This document shows positions 1-6,925 of a DNA stretch of 7,961 bases, in pieces (within the stretch, counting starts at the first letter, position 1; the number at the start of each line of letters is the position of its first letter). The position numbers were made by a program, and so were the translations under genes. Source of the stretch: Acetofilamentum sp. Its GTDB lineage: Bacteria; Bacteroidota; Bacteroidia; Bacteroidales; JAFGUD01. The notes beneath the pieces are model-generated. The model was not told where the DNA came from, did no database searches, and saw only the letters and a list, made by a program, of their open reading frames with translations. The stretch covers positions 1 through 7,961 of the forward strand of contig DYKL01000149.1 of assembly GCA_020722645.1 (NCBI GenBank), given 5' to 3'.

Positions 1-15
1 TTTTCATTCTATTGG

Positions 16-39
16 TGTGAGAACTTTAAGGTTCTCATG
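16..39. repeat. Hairpin in the leader of the uptake operon
   Basis: An inverted repeat pairs GAGAAC (19-24) with GTTCTC (31-36) and extends outward by T-A and two wobble pairs, giving a 9-bp stem with the 6-nt loop TTTAAG. A G-rich run follows, not a T-run, so it is not a standard terminator of an upstream gene. It could be part of a structured 5' leader or an operator. The segment from GGTG (14-17) to ACCTG (58-62) faintly recalls the two ends of a cobalamin riboswitch, but the conserved core is absent. Confidence 0.5.
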
Positions 40-110
40 GGGGTTTCATGTGTTTATACCTGAAATTTCAACGATTTTAAACAAAGACCTAAAATTTGAT
101 GAACCGAAAA

Positions 111-149
111 TTAGAAATTACATTTTTTATAAAAAAATATAATTTCTAA
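111..149. repeat. Long AT-rich hairpin upstream of the TonB receptor gene
   Basis: TTAGAAATTA (111-120) and TAATTTCTAA (140-149) are perfect 10-bp inverted copies. After one C/A mismatch the inside continues as ATTTTTT (122-128) and AAAAAAT (132-138), so the stem is 17 bp plus one mismatch around a 3-nt loop. It lies 44 bp before the start codon. It may act as an attenuator-like RNA structure or a protein-binding palindrome. Its almost pure A/T content makes it weaker as RNA than its length suggests. Confidence 0.55.
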
Positions 150-154
150 CCGAG

Positions 155-199
155 TTACATCTGACCAAAATTTTTTAATATAAAAGATAACAGATGAAA
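155..199 (+). promoter_or_regulatory. Possible start-codon-sequestering pairing
   Basis: CATCTG (158-163) is the inverse complement of CAGATG (191-196), and the second copy contains the ATG start codon of the receptor gene. With flanks, 8 of 9 positions pair (155-163 with 191-199). In RNA this could mask the start codon. The pairing is short and the loop is 27 nt, so the call is tentative. Confidence 0.25.
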
Positions 200-2140
200 C
201 ATAGATTTTTAATCATATCCGTATTTTTTACATTTATTTTTTCTGACACATTTTCGCAACACGATACCTTAAAAATAAAACCTGTTTACATAAATTCTGA
301 TTTTTTATCCGAAAATCAAAATGTTACACAAATTGACAGTATTTTTTTAGCCAACAATTTTAATAATCAGCTTTCAGACTTAATAAAGATTAATTCCGGC
401 ATTTTTGTTAAATCATTTGGGTTGAATGGTGTTTCAACTGTTTCAATCAGAGGAACTTCAGCAAATCACACAAAGGTTTTATGGAACAACGTACCTCTTA
501 ATTCTTCAATGAACGGACAGTCTGATTTTTCTATTATTCCCGTCTTTTTTTCGGATAAAATCAATATTTTTTCGGGGATATATTCATTGACACAAAATTC
601 CGGTGCAATTGGCGGAATTATTGATTTAAAAACAAATACCGAATTTGAAAAACCAATTTCATTTTCACTCGCTCAGAATTTTGGAAGTTTCGGCAATCTG
701 GGAACTTTTTTAAAACTCAAAAAAAGTAATAAAAAAATATCATACAATTTTAGAGCATATTACAAAAAATCAAAGAATAATTTTAGGTTTGTAAACACCT
801 CATTGCCTGATTTTGTAGTACAAATTAACGAAAATTCTGAATTTGTGCAATATGGTGTTTTGTCCAAAATTGATTTAAAAATCAACAAATCAAATCTTTT
901 GTCGTTAAGAGTTTTTGGCACTTATACAGACAGAAATATTTCACCGATAATGTCCTATTCGGGATTGTACAGACAAGAAAATCAGATAGATATAAAAAAA
1001 TCTATTACTTTAGATTATGCCTTCAACAAGAATTTTTTTAAAATTAATTTTACAAGTGCCTGCTTGTCAAACAATCTGAACTATTTTCTGGCTGATTCGG
1101 TTATGTCTTATCCGTTAAATTATCAAATTATCAAAAACAATTCAGAAAACTCCGAAAAAATCTTTTATAATGTATTTAATGTTGATTTTCAGAAATTTAA
1201 AAATGTTTCCTTCAACACTAAAATTACCTCTTCATATCAAATCGCAAACTCTGTAGATTCTTCGACATATAACTCATTAGGATACAGTGCAAAACGTTTT
1301 GAAAACAATATCAATTTGTTGGTAAATTATTATGTTTTTAAACAACTAAAAGCCTATTTTAATGTAAATGAGACCGTAATTAATAATGAAATCTTTTCCC
1401 CTGCCTTTAATTTAGGCTTAATCTCTGAAATTATTGACCAAAACAAATTAGTTCTCGGTTTAAATGCAGGAAAAAACATCAATTTCCCGACTTTGAACGA
1501 TTTGTATTGGTGTCCGGGTGGAAATACTGATTTAAAGCCCGAAAAATCCAAGCAGATTGATTTTTTTGTTAAAAATTCTATCGAAAAAAACAAATTTTAC
1601 TCTGACATTAAACTTGTTATTTACGCTTCGGAAATAAAGGATTGGATTTTATGGAAACCCTCTGAATTTGGTTACTGGACTGCTCAGAATATCAGAAATG
1701 TTTTTTCAAGAGGTTTGGAAATAAATTATATATTTTCACATAATGGTTTGATTGATAAGCAAATAAACATAAACTATGCATTAAATTTTGTATCCGAAAT
1801 AAATTCAAAAAGCACTTTCAGCTTGTTCGAAGGAAATCAACTGATTTATTCTCCAAAAAACACGTTGAATTTTAATTTTTCTAATAGTTTTAAAACTTAT
1901 GATTTTACAATAAATTACAGTTACACTTCAAAACAATTCACGAATACATCAAATAATACATTTTCACTGCCGGCTTTCAGCTTGCTTAATTTTGTTTTTT
2001 CAAAACATTTTGTTATTAAAAAATATAATTTACTGGCTTTGTTCTACCTTAACAATATTTTCGATAAATCTTATCAAGCAGTTTTATACAGACCAATGCC
2101 GGGTAGAAATTTTGAACTTAAAATCAGTATCACTTTTTAG
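194..2140 (+). CDS. BtuB-like TonB-dependent outer-membrane receptor
   Basis: This 648-residue protein is a TonB-dependent outer-membrane transporter, a 22-strand barrel with an N-terminal plug that imports a scarce ligand using TonB-ExbBD energy. A signal peptide spans about residues 1-21 (hydrophobic 5-17, likely cleavage after TFS). The plug follows at about 45-150, with the hallmark SIRGT (84-88), the LWNNVPLN stretch (96-103) and SGAIGGIIDLKT (136-147). A segment typical of Bacteroidota BtuB-like barrels begins FPTLNDLYW at 431 and contains PGG and DLKPE. The C-terminus has PMPGRNF and ends in the aromatic Phe648 expected for BAM insertion. There is no N-terminal carboxypeptidase-like domain, and its size fits BtuB, which is smaller than SusC proteins. 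The binding-protein gene starts 14 bp downstream. Ligand is most likely cobalamin, with iron-siderophore or heme as alternatives; the family call is firm, the substrate is inferred. No Shine-Dalgarno is seen; this ATG gives the only complete signal peptide. Confidence 0.88.
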   Translation: MKHRFLIISVFFTFIFSDTFSQHDTLKIKPVYINSDFLSENQNVTQIDSIFLANNFNNQLSDLIKINSGIFVKSFGLNGVSTVSIRGTSANHTKVLWNNVPLNSSMNGQSDFSIIPVFFSDKINIFSGIYSLTQNSGAIGGIIDLKTNTEFEKPISFSLAQNFGSFGNLGTFLKLKKSNKKISYNFRAYYKKSKNNFRFVNTSLPDFVVQINENSEFVQYGVLSKIDLKINKSNLLSLRVFGTYTDRNISPIMSYSGLYRQENQIDIKKSITLDYAFNKNFFKINFTSACLSNNLNYFLADSVMSYPLNYQIIKNNSENSEKIFYNVFNVDFQKFKNVSFNTKITSSYQIANSVDSSTYNSLGYSAKRFENNINLLVNYYVFKQLKAYFNVNETVINNEIFSPAFNLGLISEIIDQNKLVLGLNAGKNINFPTLNDLYWCPGGNTDLKPEKSKQIDFFVKNSIEKNKFYSDIKLVIYASEIKDWILWKPSEFGYWTAQNIRNVFSRGLEINYIFSHNGLIDKQININYALNFVSEINSKSTFSLFEGNQLIYSPKNTLNFNFSNSFKTYDFTINYSYTSKQFTNTSNNTFSLPAFSLLNFVFSKHFVIKKYNLLALFYLNNIFDKSYQAVLYRPMPGRNFELKISITF

Positions 2141-2154
2141 AAAACAATATATTT

Positions 2155-3309
2155 ATGAATTTTTTTTCACTAATTAAATTTGGATTAAAAATAAACTGTT
2201 TTATCATCTTGTTGTTTTTATATTCGTGCAATAATAAACAAAATAACGAATCAACTAAAACGGTAATTCAAAATGAATTTGCACAGGGCTTTTCAATCGA
2301 AACATTCATAGATTATAAAAAAATATCAGTTTTCGACCCCTGGCAAAATGCCGAATCTGAAAAATTTGAGTATTATTTAATCAAAAATGAACAGAAAACT
2401 CCCGATTTTTTTACTAATGAGCAAGTAATAAAAATACCTGTTGAAAAAATTATTTGTCTTTCAACCACTCATTTGGGATACATCGAAAAATTGGACAAAA
2501 GAGGCACTATTGTTGGAATTTCAGAGACTAAATTTGTTTATGATTCTATTATTCAGTCATATATCGAAAAAGGAACAATTCAGGAAGTGGGCTACGAGCA
2601 AAGTATGAATGTCGAAAAAATAATCAGTTTAAAACCCGATGTTGTATTTGCTTATGATATAAACGGCGGTCAATATAATATGTACACCCAACTCGAAAAT
2701 TTCGGAATACCTGTTGTTTTTGTCGGAGAATATTTAGAAAATGAACCTCTCGGAAAAGCAGAGTGGATTAAATTTTTTGCTGCTTTTTTTTCTGAAGATT
2801 CACTTGGTAATCAATATTTTGAGGAAATAAAACAAGAGTACATAAATTTGCAGAAATCCGTAAAAAACAACAAACAAGATAAACCGGGAGTGCTTGTTAA
2901 TACTCCTTTTCAGGGAATATGGTATTTACCCGGCGGTAATTCATATTTCTCGAAAATAATTGATGATGCCGGTGGTAATTATCTCTGGAAAAATAACAAA
3001 TCAAATGAAAGTTTCAGCATTAGCCTCGAAGATATATACACACTGAACGATTCTATTGATATCCTTCTAAATCCGGGAATGTACAATTCAATTTCGGATA
3101 TCACAAAAAGCGACACAAGACTTAAAAATTTGTATTGTATTGTAAATCAAAAAGTTTACAACAATAATAAACGAATTAACAAATACGGTGGCAATGATTT
3201 CTGGGAAAGCGGAACTGTAAATCCGCACTTGATTTTGAAAGATTTAATTATTATCTTTGACGAAAAACAAAACGGTGAATTATATTATTATCAAAAAATA
3301 CAGAAATGA
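2155..3309 (+). CDS. Periplasmic ABC-type substrate-binding lipoprotein, BtuF/FepB type
   Basis: This 384-residue protein resembles the class III periplasmic binding proteins (Peripla_BP_2 fold) that carry cobalamin, heme or iron chelates to an ABC importer. A type II signal peptide ends at LYSC, putting the lipidated cysteine at residue 25. The first lobe holds the CLSTTHLGYIEKL segment (101-113) and KPDVVFAY (160-167). The linker and second lobe hold ENEPLGKAEWIKFF (195-208), WYLPGGNSYF (256-265) and DDAGGNYLW (270-278). NPHLILKDL (356-364) closes the domain. Its length fits the family plus an N-terminal extension of about 65 residues before the first lobe. It sits between the receptor (14-bp gap) and a small lipoprotein gene (4-bp overlap), so it probably takes the receptor's ligand. 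No permease or ATPase gene is in the window; they may be elsewhere, or the protein may be a surface-exposed ligand catcher. Substrate cannot be fixed from sequence alone. Confidence 0.85.
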   Translation: MNFFSLIKFGLKINCFIILLFLYSCNNKQNNESTKTVIQNEFAQGFSIETFIDYKKISVFDPWQNAESEKFEYYLIKNEQKTPDFFTNEQVIKIPVEKIICLSTTHLGYIEKLDKRGTIVGISETKFVYDSIIQSYIEKGTIQEVGYEQSMNVEKIISLKPDVVFAYDINGGQYNMYTQLENFGIPVVFVGEYLENEPLGKAEWIKFFAAFFSEDSLGNQYFEEIKQEYINLQKSVKNNKQDKPGVLVNTPFQGIWYLPGGNSYFSKIIDDAGGNYLWKNNKSNESFSISLEDIYTLNDSIDILLNPGMYNSISDITKSDTRLKNLYCIVNQKVYNNNKRINKYGGNDFWESGTVNPHLILKDLIIIFDEKQNGELYYYQKIQK

Positions 3310-4025
3310 ATAAAACAATAAAATATTATGCTTTTATTTTATTATTATTTGCTTCCTGCAAAGATTCTTATTATTTCCCGACAGTAGCCAATATTCCTCA
3401 AAATATTCAAACCGGAGACTTGGAAATATCATTTAATAAAAACAAACATACAGTTGAGCCACAAATATCTTACGTTATTAACAATGATTTTTCGGTCTCT
3501 CTAAATGCAGCAGTTCCAAACTATAATCTTACCGATAATGAATATTTTGACTACAAAACAATTGAGTTGGCTCTTGGATATTATGAACAGCCCAACAAAA
3601 ATTCGATGTTTTCTTTATATAGCGGCTTTGGTTACGGTAATATCAACTTTAATCTGAAATCAGATTTTGGAGGTTTATTTACAAGTCAAAATTATTACAG
3701 CACTGATTCACAAATTTATAAATTCTTTTTACAAAGCAACTTATCTATATGCAGCAAATATTTTAAATATACATTTACACCTCGCTTTACTTATTCATTT
3801 TTTGATGATAATAATCAAATTTTAGATTTTCTGTTATATGAACATATAAATACATTTGAAATTGGACATAAATTTATTTATTTTTATCATCAAAATTCAC
3901 TTTCAATAAAACTAAATTATTCTGAATATGGTGTTTATCCATTCATTTTTGCTTTTGGTATAAAAATAAAATTTTCGACTGCATCTAAAAAGCCTTACTC
4001 AGAAGATTACCATAATTTTGAATAA
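3306..4025 (+). CDS. Small predicted beta-barrel lipoprotein of unknown function
   Basis: This 239-residue protein has a lipoprotein signal peptide (hydrophobic 8-16, then ASC, lipidated Cys18). Lys19-Asp20 directly after the cysteine partly resemble the K-(D/E) surface-export signal described for Bacteroidota lipoproteins, so a surface location is possible. The rest is a series of alternating polar and aromatic segments consistent with short beta strands, such as SMFSLYSGFGYG at about 98-109, and a final strand near FIFAFGIKIKF (214-224). I recall similar proteins in Bacteroidota (a lipobox, a P-x-x-x-N/IP start, then barrel strands) annotated as hypothetical, but no named family comes to mind. 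The start codon overlaps the stop of the binding-protein gene as ATGA, which implies translational coupling and a role in the same uptake system. It could be an accessory to the receptor, but this is inference from context. Confidence 0.7.
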   Translation: MNKTIKYYAFILLLFASCKDSYYFPTVANIPQNIQTGDLEISFNKNKHTVEPQISYVINNDFSVSLNAAVPNYNLTDNEYFDYKTIELALGYYEQPNKNSMFSLYSGFGYGNINFNLKSDFGGLFTSQNYYSTDSQIYKFFLQSNLSICSKYFKYTFTPRFTYSFFDDNNQILDFLLYEHINTFEIGHKFIYFYHQNSLSIKLNYSEYGVYPFIFAFGIKIKFSTASKKPYSEDYHNFE

Positions 4026-4209
4026 TAAGGCTACTTCGCATTCACTATCTTACCCTCTTAATTGAATGATTTGTAATATTTTCGGAATAATAATCAAAAG
4101 ACAGCTTTGAAACTAAAAATAATATCTGAAATTTTTCATTTAGTAAATAAAAAATTTTTTAGAAACTATTTTTTTATATTTTTGCATAAAAGAACAAAGC
4201 AGAAATTAA
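4026..4209 (+). promoter_or_regulatory. Promoter region of the cyclase-crcB-DUF190 operon
   Basis: TATTTTTG (4177-4184) is an exact match to the Bacteroidota -7 element TAnnTTTG. A T-run at 4155-4160 lies at the right distance for the -33 element but lacks the usual TTTG. Transcription would start near 4191, leaving a leader of about 20 nt that is A-rich and has no Shine-Dalgarno. The 130 bp before it contain no clear terminator for the uptake operon, no open frame, and no motif of the fluoride riboswitch (no GGCGATGG-like segment). Confidence 0.6.
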
Positions 4210-5817
4210 ATGCGTTATAAAATTTTAATAGCAGACGACGAAAAGATATCTATTCATATACTCGAAAAGTATTTACTTGTCGAAGACAGCACTTTTGCCA
4301 TTCATAAAGCTTTTGACGGGAAACAGGCATTGGATTTGGCTATGAAAATTTTGCCTGATTTAATTTTATTAGACTGGAATATGCCGCTATTAAACGGCGA
4401 AGATGTTCTTAAAGGTCTGAAAAAAAACATTTCCACTAAAAATATTCCTGTTATTATTGTTTCTGCAGCTCTTTCCGACGAAGAAATAGAAACCGCAATT
4501 GATATGGGGGCTTTGGATTTTATAAAAAAGCCCGTCAAAAAAATTGAACTAAAAGCAAGAATTAAAATTGCCTTAAAATTTGGTTTAGCTCAAAAAGAAA
4601 ATGAAACTCAAAGGCAAATAATTGATTCAAATATTGATGAACTGAACAAACTTTCGCTTATAATTAAAGAAACCGATAATGCAGTTATACTTATTAATCC
4701 AAACGGTGAAATTGAGTGGGCAAACGAAGGTTTCAAAAAAATGTACGGTGTTTCTTTAGATGACTTTTTTAACCGTTTTGGGACAAGTGTTTTTGACGCT
4801 TCTTTTAACAAAGATGTAATAAAAAGAAAAATTCAGCAGGTTCTAGATACTAAAAAATCTACCAGCTATGTTTCTAATATACAGAACTTCAGCACAATAG
4901 TTGATAAATGGATACAAACTACTCTCACCCCGATTTTTGACGGAAACGATATTGACAAAATTGTTGCTATAGAATCTGACGTTACAAAAGCAAAAAAATC
5001 CGAGCTTGATTTGAAGCAGAAGAACGATGAAATGATCAAACTGACAGAAGAGTTGCAAAAAACAAATGAAGAACTTGAAAGACAGAAAAATTTGATACAG
5101 GAAGAACGTCTTAAAACAGACGAGTTGCTGGAAAGTATTTTACCTCATCATATTGCTTCGCAGTTAAAAACTATCGGTTACGCTCGACCACGTAATTACA
5201 AGACTTCTACAATAATGTTTACAGATTTCAAAGGATTTACAAAGTCCTGCGAACATCTCTCTCCTGATGAAATCGTAAACGCTTTACACAGTTATTTTAC
5301 TGTTTTCGACGAAATTGTCGTTAATCATTTTATCGAAAAAATTAAAACTATCGGTGATGCTTATATGTGCGTAGGCGGTATTCCGCTTCGTAACAGAAGC
5401 AACCCGTTTGATGTTGTCATTGCCGGTCTGAAAATACAGCATTTTATGAACAATCTCGACAAATATGACCCTGAAAATAAAATGCCAAGATGGAACATCA
5501 GAATGGGAATACATACAGGTCCTATTGTAGCCGGTGTTGTGGGAAAAATTAAATTTGCTTACGACGTTTGGGGAGATTCCGTTAACATTGCCAGCCGAAT
5601 GGAAACCGCCGGTGAAATTGGTAGGGTAAACATTTCCGAATCTACTTATGAGCATATAAAAGACCATTTTGAATGTGAATTCCGCGGCGAAATTGAAATG
5701 AAAAACAGAGGTAAAATGGCTATGTATTTTGTTAACAGATTAAAACCTGAATTTTCCGGCGATGAGTTCGGAACTGTTCCTAACGATGTCTTCAAAAAAT
5801 ATCTTCATAGTTTATAA
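4210..5817 (+). CDS. Receiver-PAS-class III adenylyl cyclase
   Basis: This 535-residue cytoplasmic protein should convert ATP to cAMP under control of a phosphorylation input. A CheY-like receiver (1-122) has the acidic pair Asp9-Asp10, phosphoacceptor Asp55 (in LLDWNMP), Ser85 and Lys107 before Pro108, so it looks competent. A PAS-like domain follows at about 145-258, then a coiled-coil linker at 260-308 leading into ESILPHHIA (308-316), the usual junction before a cyclase. The catalytic domain (about 330-512) has both metal aspartates, Asp339 (FTDFKGFT) and Asp383 (IGDAY). Purine-selecting Lys379 and Asp452 (YDVWGD) match the adenylyl rather than guanylyl pattern (Glu/Cys). Transition-state residues Asn459 and Arg463 (VNIASR) are present. 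One chain carries all residues, so a homodimer with two active sites is expected. No transmembrane segment is seen and no histidine kinase gene is nearby. Only 2 bp separate it from crcB. Confidence 0.93.
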   Translation: MRYKILIADDEKISIHILEKYLLVEDSTFAIHKAFDGKQALDLAMKILPDLILLDWNMPLLNGEDVLKGLKKNISTKNIPVIIVSAALSDEEIETAIDMGALDFIKKPVKKIELKARIKIALKFGLAQKENETQRQIIDSNIDELNKLSLIIKETDNAVILINPNGEIEWANEGFKKMYGVSLDDFFNRFGTSVFDASFNKDVIKRKIQQVLDTKKSTSYVSNIQNFSTIVDKWIQTTLTPIFDGNDIDKIVAIESDVTKAKKSELDLKQKNDEMIKLTEELQKTNEELERQKNLIQEERLKTDELLESILPHHIASQLKTIGYARPRNYKTSTIMFTDFKGFTKSCEHLSPDEIVNALHSYFTVFDEIVVNHFIEKIKTIGDAYMCVGGIPLRNRSNPFDVVIAGLKIQHFMNNLDKYDPENKMPRWNIRMGIHTGPIVAGVVGKIKFAYDVWGDSVNIASRMETAGEIGRVNISESTYEHIKDHFECEFRGEIEMKNRGKMAMYFVNRLKPEFSGDEFGTVPNDVFKKYLHSL

Positions 5818-5819
5818 TA

Positions 5820-6194
5820 ATGAAAACTATTCTCCTGGTCGGTTTTGGTGGTTTTATTGGCAGTTCGTTGAGGTATTTGGTGCAAAAAATTTCATTACCT
5901 TTTTTTGTTAGTCCTTTCCCTTATCCCACATTTTTTGTAAACATTCTTGGTAGTTTTATTATTGGTCTGATTTTCGGATTAACAAGCAAATATGAAATTT
6001 TGTCTGCTGATGTAAGATTGTTCATAACTGTTGGTTTTTGTGGTGGTTTTACAACGTTTTCCAGCTTTTCAAACGAAAGTTTTTTACTTATTAAAGACGG
6101 TAATTATTTTTATTTCTTTTTATATACTTTTTTGAGCGTTTTTGTGAGTATTCTTTTCACTTTTCTGGGATATTTAATTTTTAAAATCAAATAA
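5820..6194 (+). CDS. crcB: Fluoride ion channel CrcB/FluC
   Basis: This 124-residue membrane protein belongs to the CrcB/FluC family, small channels that work as antiparallel dual-topology dimers and let fluoride leave the cytoplasm. Four hydrophobic segments are visible, at about 3-20, 36-54, 66-88 (broken) and 98-121. Family signatures are GGFIGSSLRY (10-19), the polar Asn41 in NILGS, and GFCGGFTTFSSFSNE (72-86), which supplies the central sodium site and the fluoride-contacting phenylalanines, here Phe80 and Phe83. Length is normal for a single-gene homodimer. The ATG lies 2 bp after the cyclase stop codon with no ribosome-binding site of its own, so translation is probably coupled to the cyclase. 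The next gene begins immediately after its stop. Family assignment is firm; control by the cyclase is inference. Confidence 0.95.
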   Translation: MKTILLVGFGGFIGSSLRYLVQKISLPFFVSPFPYPTFFVNILGSFIIGLIFGLTSKYEILSADVRLFITVGFCGGFTTFSSFSNESFLLIKDGNYFYFFLYTFLSVFVSILFTFLGYLIFKIK

Positions 6195-6557
6195 ATGGAA
6201 TCAGTTAAAGGCAAAATATTAAAAATATACATTAGCAATACCGATAAATTCAGGCACAGACCTCTTTACGAAGTTATTGTTTATGCTGCAAAAAGATACG
6301 GTTTAGCCGGTGCTACTGCTACAAGAGGTTATATGGGGTTTGGTGCAAGCAGTAAGGTTACTAATGCAAAATTTTGGGAAATTACTGAAAAAGTGCCTGT
6401 TGTTGTTGAAATTATTGATACTGATGAAAAAATTGAACACTTTAAATCTGTATTGATGGCTTACATTGAAAAAATTCCGACAGGCTGCTTGGTAACTTCC
6501 GAAAACATTGAAATTGTTTTAATAAAAAAAGGTCAAAAGAAAAAAAGATGGCTTTGA
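6195..6557 (+). CDS. DUF190 family protein, PII-like fold
   Basis: This 120-residue soluble protein matches the DUF190 family (COG1993). Key stretches are KILKIYI at the start (7-13), PLYEVIVYAAKRYGLAGATA (23-42), RGYMGFG (44-50), the SSKV turn (52-55), and PVVVEIIDTDEKI (68-80). A Lys/Arg-rich tail ends the protein. Known DUF190 structures have a ferredoxin-like fold resembling the PII signal protein GlnB, a family that forms trimers and often binds nucleotides; no ligand has been assigned to this protein. DUF190 genes commonly sit next to crcB, and here the ATG directly follows the crcB stop codon with no gap. It may bind or gate the channel as PII proteins do with AmtB. That role, and any link to cAMP from the cyclase upstream, is inference. 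Confidence 0.9.
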   Translation: MESVKGKILKIYISNTDKFRHRPLYEVIVYAAKRYGLAGATATRGYMGFGASSKVTNAKFWEITEKVPVVVEIIDTDEKIEHFKSVLMAYIEKIPTGCLVTSENIEIVLIKKGQKKKRWL

Positions 6558-6620
6558 TTTTCAGAAAGGTAACTTTTTCGGATTTGAAATACGAAAGCAC
6601 TATAAATCAAATCATTATCA

Positions 6621-6643
6621 AATTCGGATCTCAAATCTGAATT
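6621..6643 (+). terminator. Weak terminator candidate after the cyclase operon
   Basis: AATTCGGAT (6621-6629) pairs with ATCTGAATT (6635-6643), including one G-T wobble, around the loop CTCAA. It lies 64 bp past the DUF190 stop codon, where the operon transcript would be expected to end. No T-run follows, so it lacks half of an intrinsic terminator; it could instead be an RNA 3'-end stabiliser or chance. Confidence 0.25.
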
Positions 6644-6688
6644 AGCTACATATAAAATTTGACGACGATTTTGTATAGTAAAATTTTC

Positions 6689-6700
6689 ATCTATATAGAT
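6689..6700. repeat. 12-bp perfect palindrome
   Basis: ATCTATATAGAT reads the same on both strands. It could be an operator half-site pair or chance, given the base composition. It lies in gene-free DNA, so no target gene can be named. Confidence 0.3.
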
Positions 6701-6804
6701 TACTAATTTTTAAATACGTCATAAAAATAAAACAAATAGCTAAAACTTTGATTTTAATATGTTTTTATAAATTTATTGTTGCAAAATTATATAAAATTAA
6801 AACA

Positions 6805-6925
6805 TTACCCTTTTTGAGTATTTTTTAGCCTTAAAACCCTGATTTTAAGCCCTTTATTTTTCAAAAATTCCGCCCTTACCCCTTTGAGTGCGTTTTTTTT
6901 CGAAAATACAGGGGTTAACGGAGAA
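6805..6925. other. C-rich structured patch with internal repeats
   Basis: This stretch stands out from its AT-rich surroundings by clusters of CCC on the plus strand. Two imperfect direct repeats have the form TTACCC(C)TTT..GAGT followed by a T-run (6805-6826 and 6876-6900). A perfect 7-bp hairpin CTTAAAA/TTTTAAG (6830-6836 with 6843-6849) encloses CCCTGA. The C-run at 6879-6882 can pair with the G-run at 6911-6914, while CCCTG at 6837-6841 can pair with CAGGG at 6909-6913, so alternative folds are possible. A small RNA or a mobile-element end are both conceivable; no known family is recognised. Confidence 0.3.

Noticed and set aside
16..39. Crp-type operator (TGTGA-N6-TCACA)
   Set aside because: The half-sites are 14 bases apart rather than 6, and the symmetry is that of a hairpin with a 6-nt loop.
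1..70. Cobalamin riboswitch before the BtuB-like gene
   Set aside because: The GCCACTG box, the AGGGAA segment and the GGAGACCTGCC end are all missing; only short GGTG and ACCTG ends match.
1354..1593. Minus-strand open frame inside the receptor gene
   Set aside because: It lies opposite conserved barrel sequence and shows no protein family features.
1992..2177. Plus-strand open frame spanning the receptor and binding-protein junction
   Set aside because: It overlaps the conserved receptor C-terminus and the signal peptide of the next gene in another frame.
5284..5667. Minus-strand open frame of 127 codons inside the cyclase gene
   Set aside because: It overlaps the conserved catalytic domain, has no recognisable family or promoter, and is best explained as a shadow of the real gene.
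4210..5817. Guanylyl cyclase
   Set aside because: The purine-selecting positions are Lys379 and Asp452, the adenylyl pattern, not Glu and Cys.
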